NCBI GenBank assembly: GCA_963580455.1
Contig: OY756971.1
Location: 13,539,001-13,603,000, forward strand
DNA: 64,000 bases
From: Euonymus europaeus
Taxonomy: Eukaryota > Streptophyta > Magnoliopsida > Celastrales > Celastraceae
Direction of reading: 5' to 3'
In this document: positions 27,285 through 40,852 of the stretch, piece by piece
Layout of the letters: each line of letters opens with the position of its first letter
Numbering within the stretch: position 1 is the first letter of the stretch
The notes under the pieces: model-generated
The model's database searches: none
Told to the model about the DNA's origin: nothing
What the model saw: only the letters and a program-made list of their open reading frames with translations
Program-made: the position numbers and the translations under genes

Positions 27285-29996
27285 CTACGGAGGAGCTTTT
27301 AATGGTTTTGTCCATTTGTCATAGAAAGTTGGTGTTTTGGCATCAAAATAATCTTGAAGCTTATACTCGTAAAATTTGACATATAAGAACAATAAAATGT
27401 GTACAACGAGCAGCTCTGACAGTCCAAAGTTTCTCAACTCTCTCGATGCTGGAGCTTTTAACAATTTTGTGCGTTTGTCATAGAAAGTCGGGGTTTTGTC
27501 ATTGAAATAATCTAGGAAGCTTATACTCATAAAATTTGAAATAGAATCACAATAAAAAGCGTACACCGAGCAACTTTGATGGTCCGAAGTTCCTCAACTC
27601 TCTCTATGGAAGATATTTTAACGGCTTTGTCCATTTGTCATAGAAAGTTAGTGTTTTGCCATCGAAATAATCTAGGAAGCTCATACTCATAAAATTTGAC
27701 ATAGAATAACAATAAAAAGTGTATACCGAGCAACTTTGGCGGTTCGAAGTTGATCAACTCTCTCTATCCAGGAGCTTTTAACGGTTTTGTCCATTTGTCA
27801 TAGAAAGTTAGTGTTTATTCATCGAAATAATCTAGGAAGCTTATACTCGTAAAATTTGACATAGAAGAACTTTAAAAAGTGTACACCGAGCAACTTTGAT
27901 GGTCTGAAGTTGCTCAACTATCTCTACGGAGGAGCTTTTAAAGGTTTTGTCCATTTGTTATAGAAAGTTGGTGTTTTTGCTTCGAAATAATCTTGAAGCT
28001 TATACTCGTAAAATTTGACATAGAAGAACAATAAAATGTGTACACCGAGCAGCTCTGACAGTCCAAAGTTGCTGAACTCTCTCTATGATGGAGCTTTTAA
28101 CAATTTTGTGCATTTGTCGTAGAAAGTCGAGGTTTTGTCATTGAAATAATCTAGGAACCTTATACTCATAAAATTTGACATAGAATAACAAAAAGTGTAT
28201 ACCGAGCAACTTTGGTGGTTCGAAGTTGATCAACTCTCTCTATGCAGGAGCTTTTAACGGTTTTGTCCATTTGTCATAGAAAGTTAGTGTTTATTCATCG
28301 AAATAATCTAGGAAGCTTATACTCGTAAAATTTGACATAGAAGAACTTTAAAAAGTGTACACCGAGCAACTTATATGGTCTGAAGTTGCTCAACTCTCTC
28401 TACGGAGGAGCTTTTAAAGGTTTTGTCCATTTGTCATAGAAAGTTGGTGTTTTTTGCTTCGTAATAATCTTGAAGCTTATACTCGTAAAATTTGACATAG
28501 AAGAACAATAAAATGTGTACACCGAGCAGCTCTGACAGTCCAAAGTTGCTCAACTCTCTCTATGATGGAGCTTTTAACAATTTTATGCATTTGTCGTAGA
28601 AGGTCGGGGTTTTGCATTGAAATAATCTAGGAAGCTTATACTCATAAAATTTGAAATAGAATAACAATAAAAAGCCTACACGGAGCAACTTTGATGGCCC
28701 GAAGTTGCTCAACTCTCTCTATGGAAGATATTTTAACGGCTTTGTCCATTTGTCGTAGAAAGTTAGTGTTTTGCCATCAAAATAATCTAGGAAGCTTATA
28801 CTCTTAAAATTTGACATAGTCTAACAATAAAAAGTGTACACCGAGCAACTTTGGTGGTTCGAAATTGATCAACTCTCCCTAAGGAGGAGCTTTTAACGGT
28901 TTTGTCCATTTGTCATAGAAACTTGGTATTTTGGCATCAAATAATCTTGGAAGCTTATACTCATAAAATTTGACATAGAAGCAGAATAAAAAGTGTACAC
29001 CGAGGAACGTTGATGGTCCAAAGTTGCTCAACTCTCTCTATGGGGAAGCTTTTAACAATTTTGTCCATTCGTCATAGAAAGTTGGTGTTTTGGCATAGAA
29101 ATAATCTAGGAAGCTTATACTCATAAACTTTGACATAGAAAAAAATAAAAAGTATACAACGAGCAACTTTGATGGTCCGAAGTTACTCAACAATGTCTAC
29201 GGAAAAGCTTTTAATGGTTTTGTCCATTTGTCACAGAAAGTTGGTGTTTTTGCTTCGAAATAATCTTGAAATCTTATACTCGTAAAATTTAACATAGAAG
29301 AACAATAAAATGTATACACCGAGCAGCTTTGACCGTCCAAAGTTGCTCAACTCTCTCTTTGGTGGAGCTTTTAACAATTTTGTGCATTTGTCATAGAAAG
29401 TCGGGGTTTTGTCATTGAAATAATCTAGGAAGCTTATACTCATAAAATTTGAAATAGAATAACAATAAAAATCGTACACCGAGCAACTTTGATGGTCCGA
29501 AGTTGCTCAAATCTCCCAATGGAAGATATTTTGACGGCTTTGTCCATTTATCATAAAAAGTTGGTGTTTTGCCATCGAAATAATCTAGGAAGCTTATACT
29601 CATAAAATTTGACATAGAATAACAATAAAAAGTGTATACCGAGCAACTTTGGTGGTTCGAAGTTGATCAACTCTCTCTATGTAGGAGCTTTTAACGGTTT
29701 TGTCCATTTGTCATAGAAAGTTAGTGTTTATTCATCGAAATAATCTAGGAAGCTTATACTCGTAAAATTTGACATAGAAGCACATTAAAAAGTGTACACC
29801 GAGCAACTTTGATGGTCCGAACTTGCTCAACTCTCTCTATGGAGGAGCTTTTACCGGCTTGCTCCATTTGTCATAGAAAGTTAGTGTTTATTCATCGAAA
29901 CAATCTACGAAGCTTATACTCGTAAAATTTGATATAGAAGAACATTAAAAAGTGTACACCGTGCAACTTTGATGGTCCGAAAATGATCAACTCTCT
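27285..29996. repeat. 17-monomer HOR unit, copy 5, type B (2712 bp)
   Basis: Type B is 4 bp shorter than type A. It has a 3-bp deletion (GAATAACAAAAAGTG, near 28184) and one A fewer in the run before TAAAAAGTATACAACG (near 29110). Other type B marks are GGCCCGAAG (28697), CATAGTCTAACAATAAAAAG, CTCCCTAAGGAGG and TTTGACGGCTTTG. Sequence is near-identical to copies 7 and 9. Confidence 0.9.
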
Positions 29997-32712
29997 CTAC
30001 GGAGGAGCTTTTAATGGTTTTGTCCATTTGTCATAGAAAGTTGGTGTTTTGGCATCAAAATAATCTTGAAGCTTATACTCGTAAAATTTGACATATAAGA
30101 ACAATAAAATGTGTACACCGAGCAGCTCTGACAGTCCAAAGTTTCTCAACTCTCTCGATGGTGGAGCTTTTAACAATTTTGTGCGTTTGTCATAGAAAGT
30201 CGGGGTTTTGTCATTGAAATAATCTAGGAAGCTTATACATATAAAATTTGAAATACAATCACAATAAAAAGCGTACACCGAGCAACTTTGATGGTCCGAA
30301 GTTGCTCAACTCTCTCTATGGAAGATATTTTAACGGCTTTGTCCATTTGTCATAGAAAGTTAGTGTTTTGCCATCGAAATAATCTAGGAAGCTCATACTC
30401 ATAAAATTTGACATAGAATAACAATAAAAAGTGTATACCGAGCAACTTTGGCGGTTCGAAGTTGATCAACTCTCTCTATCCAGGAGCTTTTAACGGTTTT
30501 GTCCATTTGTCATAGAAAGTTAGTGTTTATTCATCGAAATAATCTAGGAAGCTTATACTCGTAAAATTTGACATAGAAGAACTTTAAAAAGTGTACACCG
30601 AGCAACTTTGATGGTCTGAAGTTGCTCAACTCTCTCTACGGAGGAGCTTTTAAAGGTTTTGTCCATTTGTCATAGAAAGTTGGTGTTTTTGCTTCGAAAT
30701 AATCTTGAAGCTTATACTCGTAAAATTTGACATAGAAGAACAATAAAATGTGTACACCGAGCAGCTCTGACAGTCCAAAGTTGCTGAACTCTCTCTATGA
30801 TGGAGCTTTTAACAATTTTGTGCATTTGTCGTAGAAAGTCGAGGTTTTGTCATTGAAATAATCTAGGAACCTTATACTCATAAAATTTGACATAGAATAA
30901 CAATAAAAAGTGTATACCGAGCAACTTTGGTGGTTCGAAGTTGATCAACTCTCTCTATGCAGGAGCTTTTAACGGTTTTGTCCATTTGTCATAGAAAGTT
31001 AGTGTTTATTCATCGAAATAATCTAGGAAGCTTATACTCGTAAAATTTGACATAGAAGAACTTTAAAAAGTGTACACCGAGCAACTTATATGGTCTGAAG
31101 TTGCTCAACTCTCTCTACGGAGGAGCTTTTAAAGGTTTTGTCCATTTGTCATAGAAAGTTGGTGTTTTTTGCTTCGTAATAATCTTGAAGCTTATACTCG
31201 TAAAATTTGACATAGAAGAACAATAAAATGTGTACACCGAGCAGCTCTGACAGTCCAAAGTTGCTCAACTCTCTCTATGATGGAGCTTTTAACAATTTTA
31301 TGCATTTGTCGTAGAAAGTCGGGGTTTTGCACTGAAATAATCTAGGAAGCTCATACTCATAAAATTTGAAATAGAATAACAATAAAAAGCCTACACTGAG
31401 CAACTTTGATGGTCCGAAGTTGCTCAACTCTCTCTATGGAAGATATTTTAACGGCTTTGTCCATTTGTCGTAGAAAGTTAGTGTTTTGCCATCAAAATAA
31501 TCTAGGAAGCTTATACTCTTAAAATTTGACATAGACTAACAATAAAAAGTGTACACTGAGCAACTTTGGTGGTTCGAAATTGATCAACTCTCCCAATGGA
31601 GGAGCTTTTAACGGTTTTGTCCATTTGTCATAGAAACTTGGTATTTTGGCGTGAAATAATCTTGGAATCTTATACTCATAAAATTTGACATAGAAGCACA
31701 ATAAAAAGTGTACACCGAGGAACTTTGATGGTCCAAAGTTGCTCAACTCTCTCTATAGGGAAGCTTTTAACAATTTTGTCTATTCGTCATAGAAAGTTGG
31801 TGTTTTGGCATCGAAATAATCTAGGAAGTTTATACTCATAAACTTTGACATAGAAAAAAAATAAAAAGTATACAACGAGCAACTTTGATGGTCCGAAGTT
31901 GCTCAACAATGTCTACGGAAAAGCTTTTAATGGTTTTGTCCATTTGTCATAGAAAGTTGGTGTTTTTGCTTCGAAATAATCTTGAAAGCTTATACTCGTA
32001 AAATTTAACATAGAAGAACAATAAAATGTGTACACCGAGCAGCTTTGACCGTCCAAAGTTGCTCAACTCTCTCTATGGTGGAGCTTTAAACAATTTTGTG
32101 CATTTGTCATAGAAAGTCGGGGTTTTGTCATTGAAATAATCTAGGAAGCTTATACTCATAAAATTTGAAATAGAATAACAATAAAAATCGTACACCGAGC
32201 AACTTTGATGGTCCGAAGTTGCTCAAATCTCCCAATGGAAGATATTTTAACGGCTTTGTCCATTTGTCATAAAAAGTTGGTGTTTTGCCATCGAAATAAT
32301 CTAGGAAGCTTATACTCATAAAATTTGACATAGAATAACAATAAAAAGTGTATACCGAGCAACTTTGGTGGTTCGAAGTTGATCAACTCTCTCTATGCAG
32401 GAGCTTTTAACGGTTTTGTCCATTTGTCATAGAAAGTTAGTGTTTATTCATCGAAATAATCTAGGAAGCTTTTACTCGTAAAATTTGACATAGAAGCACA
32501 TTAAAAAGTGTACACCGAGCAACTTTGATGGTCCGAACTTGCTCAACTCTCTCTATGGAGGAGCTTTTACCGGCTTTGTCCATTTGTCATAGAAAGTTAG
32601 TGTTTATTCATCGAAATAATCTACGAAGCTTATACTCGTAACATTTGATATAGAAGAACTTTAAAAAGTGTACACCGTGCAACTTTGATGGTCCGAAGTT
32701 GATCAACTCTCT
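29997..32712. repeat. 17-monomer HOR unit, copy 6, type A (2716 bp)
   Basis: It recurs at exactly 5428 bp from copy 4 and carries the same type A marks (ATAGGGAAGC near 31755, GCTTTAAACAATTTTG near 32083). I saw hardly any differences from copy 4, which indicates very recent amplification of the A+B pair. Confidence 0.9.
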
Positions 32713-35424
32713 CTACGGAGGAGCTTTTAATGGTTTTGTCCATTTGTCATAGAAAGTTGGTGTTTTGGCATCAAAATAATCTTGAAGCTTATACTCGTAA
32801 AATTTGACATATAAGAACAATAAAATGTGTACAACGAGCAGCTCTGACAGTCCAAAGTTTCTCAACTCTCTCGATGCTGGAGCTTTTAACAATTTTGTGC
32901 GTTTGTCATAGAAAGTCGGGGTTTTGTCATTGAAATAATCTAGGAAGCTTATACTCATAAAATTTGAAATAGAATCACAATAAAAAGCGTACACCGAGCA
33001 ACTTTGATGGTCCGAAGTTCCTCAACTCTCTCTATGGAAGATATTTTAACGGCTTTGTCCATTTGTCATAGAAAGTTAGTGTTTTGCCATCGAAATAATC
33101 TAGGAAGCTCATACTCATAAAATTTGACATAGAATAACAATAAAAAGTGTATACCGAGCAACTTTGGCGGTTCGAAGTTGATCAACTCTCTCTATCCAGG
33201 AGCTTTTAACGGTTTTGTCCATTTGTCATAGAAAGTTAGTGTTTATTCATCGAAATAATCTAGGAAGCTTATACTCGTAAAATTTGACATAGAAGAACTT
33301 TAAAAAGTGTACACCGAGCAACTTTGATGGTCTGAAGTTGCTCAACTATCTCTACGGAGGAGCTTTTAAAGGTTTTGTCCATTTGTTATAGAAAGTTGGT
33401 GTTTTTGCTTCGAAATAATCTTGAAGCTTATACTCGTAAAATTTGACATAGAAGAACAATAAAATGTGTACACCGAGCAGCTCTGACAGTCCAAAGTTGC
33501 TGAACTCTCTCTATGATGGAGCTTTTAACAATTTTGTGCATTTGTCGTAGAAAGTCGAGGTTTTGTCATTGAAATAATCTAGGAACCTTATACTCATAAA
33601 ATTTGACATAGAATAACAAAAAGTGTATACCGAGCAACTTTGGTGGTTCGAAGTTGATCAACTCTCTCTATGCAGGAGCTTTTAACGGTTTTGTCCATTT
33701 GTCATAGAAAGTTAGTGTTTATTCATCGAAATAATCTAGGAAGCTTATACTCGTAAAATTTGACATAGAAGAACTTTAAAAAGTGTACACCGAGCAACTT
33801 ATATGGTCTGAAGTTGCTCAACTCTCTCTACGGAGGAGCTTTTAAAGGTTTTGTCCATTTGTCATAGAAAGTTGGTGTTTTTTGCTTCGTAATAATCTTG
33901 AAGCTTATACTCGTAAAATTTGACATAGAAGAACAATAAAATGTGTACACCGAGCAGCTCTGACAGTCCAAAGTTGCTCAACTCTCTCTATGATGGAGCT
34001 TTTAACAATTTTATGCATTTGTCGTAGAAGGTCGGGGTTTTGCATTGAAATAATCTAGGAAGCTTATACTCATAAAATTTGAAATAGAATAACAATAAAA
34101 AGCCTACACGGAGCAACTTTGATGGCCCGAAGTTGCTCAACTCTCTCTATGGAAGATATTTTAACGGCTTTGTCCATTTGTCGTAGAAAGTTAGTGTTTT
34201 GCCATCAAAATAATCTAGGAAGCTTATACTCTTAAAATTTGACATAGTCTAACAATAAAAAGTGTACACCGAGCAACTTTGGTGGTTCGAAATTGATCAA
34301 CTCTCCCTAAGGAGGAGCTTTTAACGGTTTTGTCCATTTGTCATAGAAACTTGGTATTTTGGCATCAAATAATCTTGGAAGCTTATACTCATAAAATTTG
34401 ACATAGAAGCAGAATAAAAAGTGTACACCGAGGAACGTTGATGGTCCAAAGTTGCTCAACTCTCTCTATGGGGAAGCTTTTAACAATTTTGTCCATTCGT
34501 CATAGAAAGTTGGTGTTTTGGCATAGAAATAATCTAGGAAGCTTATACTCATAAACTTTGACATAGAAAAAAATAAAAAGTATACAACGAGCAACTTTGA
34601 TGGTCCGAAGTTACTCAACAATGTCTACGGAAAAGCTTTTAATGGTTTTGTCCATTTGTCACAGAAAGTTGGTGTTTTTGCTTCGAAATAATCTTGAAAT
34701 CTTATACTCGTAAAATTTAACATAGAAGAACAATAAAATGTATACACCGAGCAGCTTTGACCGTCCAAAGTTGCTCAACTCTCTCTTTGGTGGAGCTTTT
34801 AACAATTTTGTGCATTTGTCATAGAAAGTCGGGGTTTTGTCATTGAAATAATCTAGGAAGCTTATACTCATAAAATTTGAAATAGAATAACAATAAAAAT
34901 CGTACACCGAGCAACTTTGATGGTCCGAAGTTGCTCAAATCTCCCAATGGAAGATATTTTGACGGCTTTGTCCATTTATCATAAAAAGTTGGTGTTTTGC
35001 CATCGAAATAATCTAGGAAGCTTATACTCATAAAATTTGACATAGAATAACAATAAAAAGTGTATACCGAGCAACTTTGGTGGTTCGAAGTTGATCAACT
35101 CTCTCTATGTAGGAGCTTTTAACGGTTTTGTCCATTTGTCATAGAAAGTTAGTGTTTATTCATCGAAATAATCTAGGAAGCTTATACTCGTAAAATTTGA
35201 CATAGAAGCACATTAAAAAGTGTACACCGAGCAACTTTGATGGTCCGAACTTGCTCAACTCTCTCTATGGAGGAGCTTTTACCGGCTTGCTCCATTTGTC
35301 ATAGAAAGTTAGTGTTTATTCATCGAAACAATCTACGAAGCTTATACTCGTAAAATTTGATATAGAAGAACATTAAAAAGTGTACACCGTGCAACTTTGA
35401 TGGTCCGAAAATGATCAACTCTCT
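32713..35424. repeat. 17-monomer HOR unit, copy 7, type B (2712 bp)
   Basis: It is the type B partner of copy 6 and 5428 bp downstream of copy 5. With copy 5 it shares CTCTCGATGCTGG (near 32870), where copies 9 and 11 have CTCTCGATGGTGG. That single site groups 5 with 7 and 9 with 11. Confidence 0.9.
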
Positions 35425-38140
35425 CTACGGAGGAGCTTTTAATGGTTTTGTCCATTTGTCATAGAAAGTTGGTGTTTTGGCATCAAAATAATCTTGAAGC
35501 TTATACTCGTAAAATTTGACATATAAGAACAATAAAATGTGTACACCGAGCAGCTCTGACAGTCCAAAGTTTCTCAACTCTCTCGATGGTGGAGCTTTTA
35601 ACAATTTTGTGCGTTTGTCATAGAAAGTCGGGGTTTTGTCATTGAAATAATCTAGGAAGCTTATACATATAAAATTTGAAATACAATCACAATAAAAAGC
35701 GTACACCGAGCAACTTTGATGGTCCGAAGTTGCTCAACTCTCTCTATGGAAGATATTTTAACGGCTTTGTCCATTTGTCATAGAAAGTTAGTGTTTTGCC
35801 ATCGAAATAATCTAGGAAGCTCATACTCATAAAATTTGACATAGAATAACAATAAAAAGTGTATACCGAGCAACTTTGGCGGTTCGAAGTTGATCAACTC
35901 TCTCTATCCAGGAGCTTTTAACGGTTTTGTCCATTTGTCATAGAAAGTTAGTGTTTATTCATCGAAATAATCTAGGAAGCTTATACTCGTAAAATTTGAC
36001 ATAGAAGAACTTTAAAAAGTGTACACCGAGCAACTTTGATGGTCTGAAGTTGCTCAACTCTCTCTACGGAGGAGCTTTTAAAGGTTTTGTCCATTTGTCA
36101 TAGAAAGTTGGTGTTTTTGCTTCGAAATAATCTTGAAGCTTATACTCGTAAAATTTGACATAGAAGAACAATAAAATGTGTACACCGAGCAGCTCTGACA
36201 GTCCAAAGTTGCTGAACTCTCTCTATGATGGAGCTTTTAACAATTTTGTGCATTTGTCGTAGAAAGTCGAGGTTTTGTCATTGAAATAATCTAGGAACCT
36301 TATACTCATAAAATTTGACATAGAATAACAATAAAAAGTGTATACCGAGCAACTTTGGTGGTTCGAAGTTGATCAACTCTCTCTATGCAGGAGCTTTTAA
36401 CGGTTTTGTCCATTTGTCATAGAAAGTTAGTGTTTATTCATCGAAATAATCTAGGAAGCTTATACTCGTAAAATTTGACATAGAAGAACTTTAAAAAGTG
36501 TACACCGAGCAACTTATATGGTCTGAAGTTGCTCAACTCTCTCTACGGAGGAGCTTTTAAAGGTTTTGTCCATTTGTCATAGAAAGTTGGTGTTTTTTGC
36601 TTCGTAATAATCTTGAAGCTTATACTCGTAAAATTTGACATAGAAGAACAATAAAATGTGTACACCGAGCAGCTCTGACAGTCCAAAGTTGCTCAACTCT
36701 CTCTATGATGGAGCTTTTAACAATTTTATGCATTTGTCGTAGAAAGTCGGGGTTTTGCACTGAAATAATCTAGGAAGCTCATACTCATAAAATTTGAAAT
36801 AGAATAACAATAAAAAGCCTACACTGAGCAACTTTGATGGTCCGAAGTTGCTCAACTCTCTCTATGGAAGATATTTTAACGGCTTTGTCCATTTGTCGTA
36901 GAAAGTTAGTGTTTTGCCATCAAAATAATCTAGGAAGCTTATACTCTTAAAATTTGACATAGACTAACAATAAAAAGTGTACACTGAGCAACTTTGGTGG
37001 TTCGAAATTGATCAACTCTCCCAATGGAGGAGCTTTTAACGGTTTTGTCCATTTGTCATAGAAACTTGGTATTTTGGCGTGAAATAATCTTGGAATCTTA
37101 TACTCATAAAATTTGACATAGAAGCACAATAAAAAGTGTACACCGAGGAACTTTGATGGTCCAAAGTTGCTCAACTCTCTCTATAGGGAAGCTTTTAACA
37201 ATTTTGTCTATTCGTCATAGAAAGTTGGTGTTTTGGCATCGAAATAATCTAGGAAGTTTATACTCATAAACTTTGACATAGAAAAAAAATAAAAAGTATA
37301 CAACGAGCAACTTTGATGGTCCGAAGTTGCTCAACAATGTCTACGGAAAAGCTTTTAATGGTTTTGTCCATTTGTCATAGAAAGTTGGTGTTTTTGCTTC
37401 GAAATAATCTTGAAAGCTTATACTCGTAAAATTTAACATAGAAGAACAATAAAATGTGTACACCGAGCAGCTTTGACCGTCCAAAGTTGCTCAACTCTCT
37501 CTATGGTGGAGCTTTAAACAATTTTGTGCATTTGTCATAGAAAGTCGGGGTTTTGTCATTGAAATAATCTAGGAAGCTTATACTCATAAAATTTGAAATA
37601 GAATAACAATAAAAATCGTACACCGAGCAACTTTGATGGTCCGAAGTTGCTCAAATCTCCCAATGGAAGATATTTTAACGGCTTTGTCCATTTGTCATAA
37701 AAAGTTGGTGTTTTGCCATCGAAATAATCTAGGAAGCTTATACTCATAAAATTTGACATAGAATAACAATAAAAAGTGTATACCGAGCAACTTTGGTGGT
37801 TCGAAGTTGATCAACTCTCTCTATGCAGGAGCTTTTAACGGTTTTGTCCATTTGTCATAGAAAGTTAGTGTTTATTCATCGAAATAATCTAGGAAGCTTT
37901 TACTCGTAAAATTTGACATAGAAGCACATTAAAAAGTGTACACCGAGCAACTTTGATGGTCCGAACTTGCTCAACTCTCTCTATGGAGGAGCTTTTACCG
38001 GCTTTGTCCATTTGTCATAGAAAGTTAGTGTTTATTCATCGAAATAATCTACGAAGCTTATACTCGTAACATTTGATATAGAAGAACTTTAAAAAGTGTA
38101 CACCGTGCAACTTTGATGGTCCGAAGTTGATCAACTCTCT
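35425..38140. repeat. 17-monomer HOR unit, copy 8, type A (2716 bp)
   Basis: This is the third type A copy, in register with copies 4 and 6 at multiples of 5428 bp. It keeps CTATAGGGAAGC (near 37181) and GCTTTAAACAATTTTG (near 37511). Confidence 0.9.
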
Positions 38141-40852
38141 CTACGGAGGAGCTTTTAATGGTTTTGTCCATTTGTCATAGAAAGTTGGTGTTTTGGCATC
38201 AAAATAATCTTGAAGCTTATACTCGTAAAATTTGACATATAAGAACAATAAAATGTGTACAACGAGCAGCTCTGACAGTCCAAAGTTTCTCAACTCTCTC
38301 GATGGTGGAGCTTTTAACAATTTTGTGCGTTTGTCATAGAAAGTCGGGGTTTTGTCATTGAAATAATCTAGGAAGCTTATACTCATAAAATTTGAAATAG
38401 AATCACAATAAAAAGCGTACACCGAGCAACTTTGATGGTCCGAAGTTCCTCAACTCTCTCTATGGAAGATATTTTAACGGCTTTGTCCATTTGTCATAGA
38501 AAGTTAGTGTTTTGCCATCGAAATAATCTAGGAAGCTCATACTCATAAAATTTGACATAGAATAACAATAAAAAGTGTATACCGAGCAACTTTGGCGGTT
38601 CGAAGTTGATCAACTCTCTCTATCCAGGAGCTTTTAACGGTTTTGTCCATTTGTCATAGAAAGTTAGTGTTTATTCATCGAAATAATCTAGGAAGCTTAT
38701 ACTCGTAAAATTTGACATAGAAGAACTTTAAAAAGTGTACACCGAGCAACTTTGATGGTCTGAAGTTGCTCAACTATCTCTACGGAGGAGCTTTTAAAGG
38801 TTTTGTCCATTTGTTATAGAAAGTTGGTGTTTTTGCTTCGAAATAATCTTGAAGCTTATACTCGTAAAATTTGACATAGAAGAACAATAAAATGTGTACA
38901 CCGAGCAGCTCTGACAGTCCAAAGTTGCTGAACTCTCTCTATGATGGAGCTTTTAACAATTTTGTGCATTTGTCGTAGAAAGTCGAGGTTTTGTCATTGA
39001 AATAATCTAGGAACCTTATACTCATAAAATTTGACATAGAATAACAAAAAGTGTATACCGAGCAACTTTGGTGGTTCGAAGTTGATCAACTCTCTCTATG
39101 CAGGAGCTTTTAACGGTTTTGTCCATTTGTCATAGAAAGTTAGTGTTTATTCATCGAAATAATCTAGGAAGCTTATACTCGTAAAATTTGACATAGAAGA
39201 ACTTTAAAAAGTGTACACCGAGCAACTTATATGGTCTGAAGTTGCTCAACTCTCTCTACGGAGGAGCTTTTAAAGGTTTTGTCCATTTGTCATAGAAAGT
39301 TGGTGTTTTTTGCTTCGTAATAATCTTGAAGCTTATACTCGTAAAATTTGACATAGAAGAACAATAAAATGTGTACACCGAGCAGCTCTGACAGTCCAAA
39401 GTTGCTCAACTCTCTCTATGATGGAGCTTTTAACAATTTTATGCATTTGTCGTAGAAGGTCGGGGTTTTGCATTGAAATAATCTAGGAAGCTTATACTCA
39501 TAAAATTTGAAATAGAATAACAATAAAAAGCCTACACGGAGCAACTTTGATGGCCCGAAGTTGCTCAACTCTCTCTATGGAAGATATTTTAACGGCTTTG
39601 TCCATTTGTCGTAGAAAGTTAGTGTTTTGCCATCAAAATAATCTAGGAAGCTTATACTCTTAAAATTTGACATAGTCTAACAATAAAAAGTGTACACCGA
39701 GCAACTTTGGTGGTTCGAAATTGATCAACTCTCCCTAAGGAGGAGCTTTTAACGGTTTTGTCCATTTGTCATAGAAACTTGGTATTTTGGCATCAAATAA
39801 TCTTGGAAGCTTATACTCATAAAATTTGACATAGAAGCAGAATAAAAAGTGTACACCGAGGAACGTTGATGGTCCAAAGTTGCTCAACTCTCTCTATGGG
39901 GAAGCTTTTAACAATTTTGTCCATTCGTCATAGAAAGTTGGTGTTTTGGCATAGAAATAATCTAGGAAGCTTATACTCATAAACTTTGACATAGAAAAAA
40001 ATAAAAAGTATACAACGAGCAACTTTGATGGTCCGAAGTTACTCAACAATGTCTACGGAAAAGCTTTTAATGGTTTTGTCCATTTGTCACAGAAAGTTGG
40101 TGTTTTTGCTTCGAAATAATCTTGAAATCTTATACTCGTAAAATTTAACATAGAAGAACAATAAAATGTATACACCGAGCAGCTTTGACCGTCCAAAGTT
40201 GCTCAACTCTCTCTTTGGTGGAGCTTTTAACAATTTTGTGCATTTGTCATAGAAAGTCGGGGTTTTGTCATTGAAATAATCTAGGAAGCTTATACTCATA
40301 AAATTTGAAATAGAATAACAATAAAAATCGTACACCGAGCAACTTTGATGGTCCGAAGTTGCTCAAATCTCCCAATGGAAGATATTTTGACGGCTTTGTC
40401 CATTTATCATAAAAAGTTGGTGTTTTGCCATCGAAATAATCTAGGAAGCTTATACTCATAAAATTTGACATAGAATAACAATAAAAAGTGTATACCGAGC
40501 AACTTTGGTGGTTCGAAGTTGATCAACTCTCTCTATGTAGGAGCTTTTAACGGTTTTGTCCATTTGTCATAGAAAGTTAGTGTTTATTCATCGAAATAAT
40601 CTAGGAAGCTTATACTCGTAAAATTTGACATAGAAGCACATTAAAAAGTGTACACCGAGCAACTTTGATGGTCCGAACTTGCTCAACTCTCTCTATGGAG
40701 GAGCTTTTACCGGCTTGCTCCATTTGTCATAGAAAGTTAGTGTTTATTCATCGAAACAATCTACGAAGCTTATACTCGTAAAATTTGATATAGAAGAACA
40801 TTAAAAAGTGTACACCGTGCAACTTTGATGGTCCGAAAATGATCAACTCTCT
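38141..40852. repeat. 17-monomer HOR unit, copy 9, type B (2712 bp)
   Basis: This is the third type B copy, with the 3-bp deletion form GAATAACAAAAAGTG and the other B marks. It has CTCTCGATGGTGG, as in copy 11, rather than the GATGCTGG of copies 5 and 7. Confidence 0.9.
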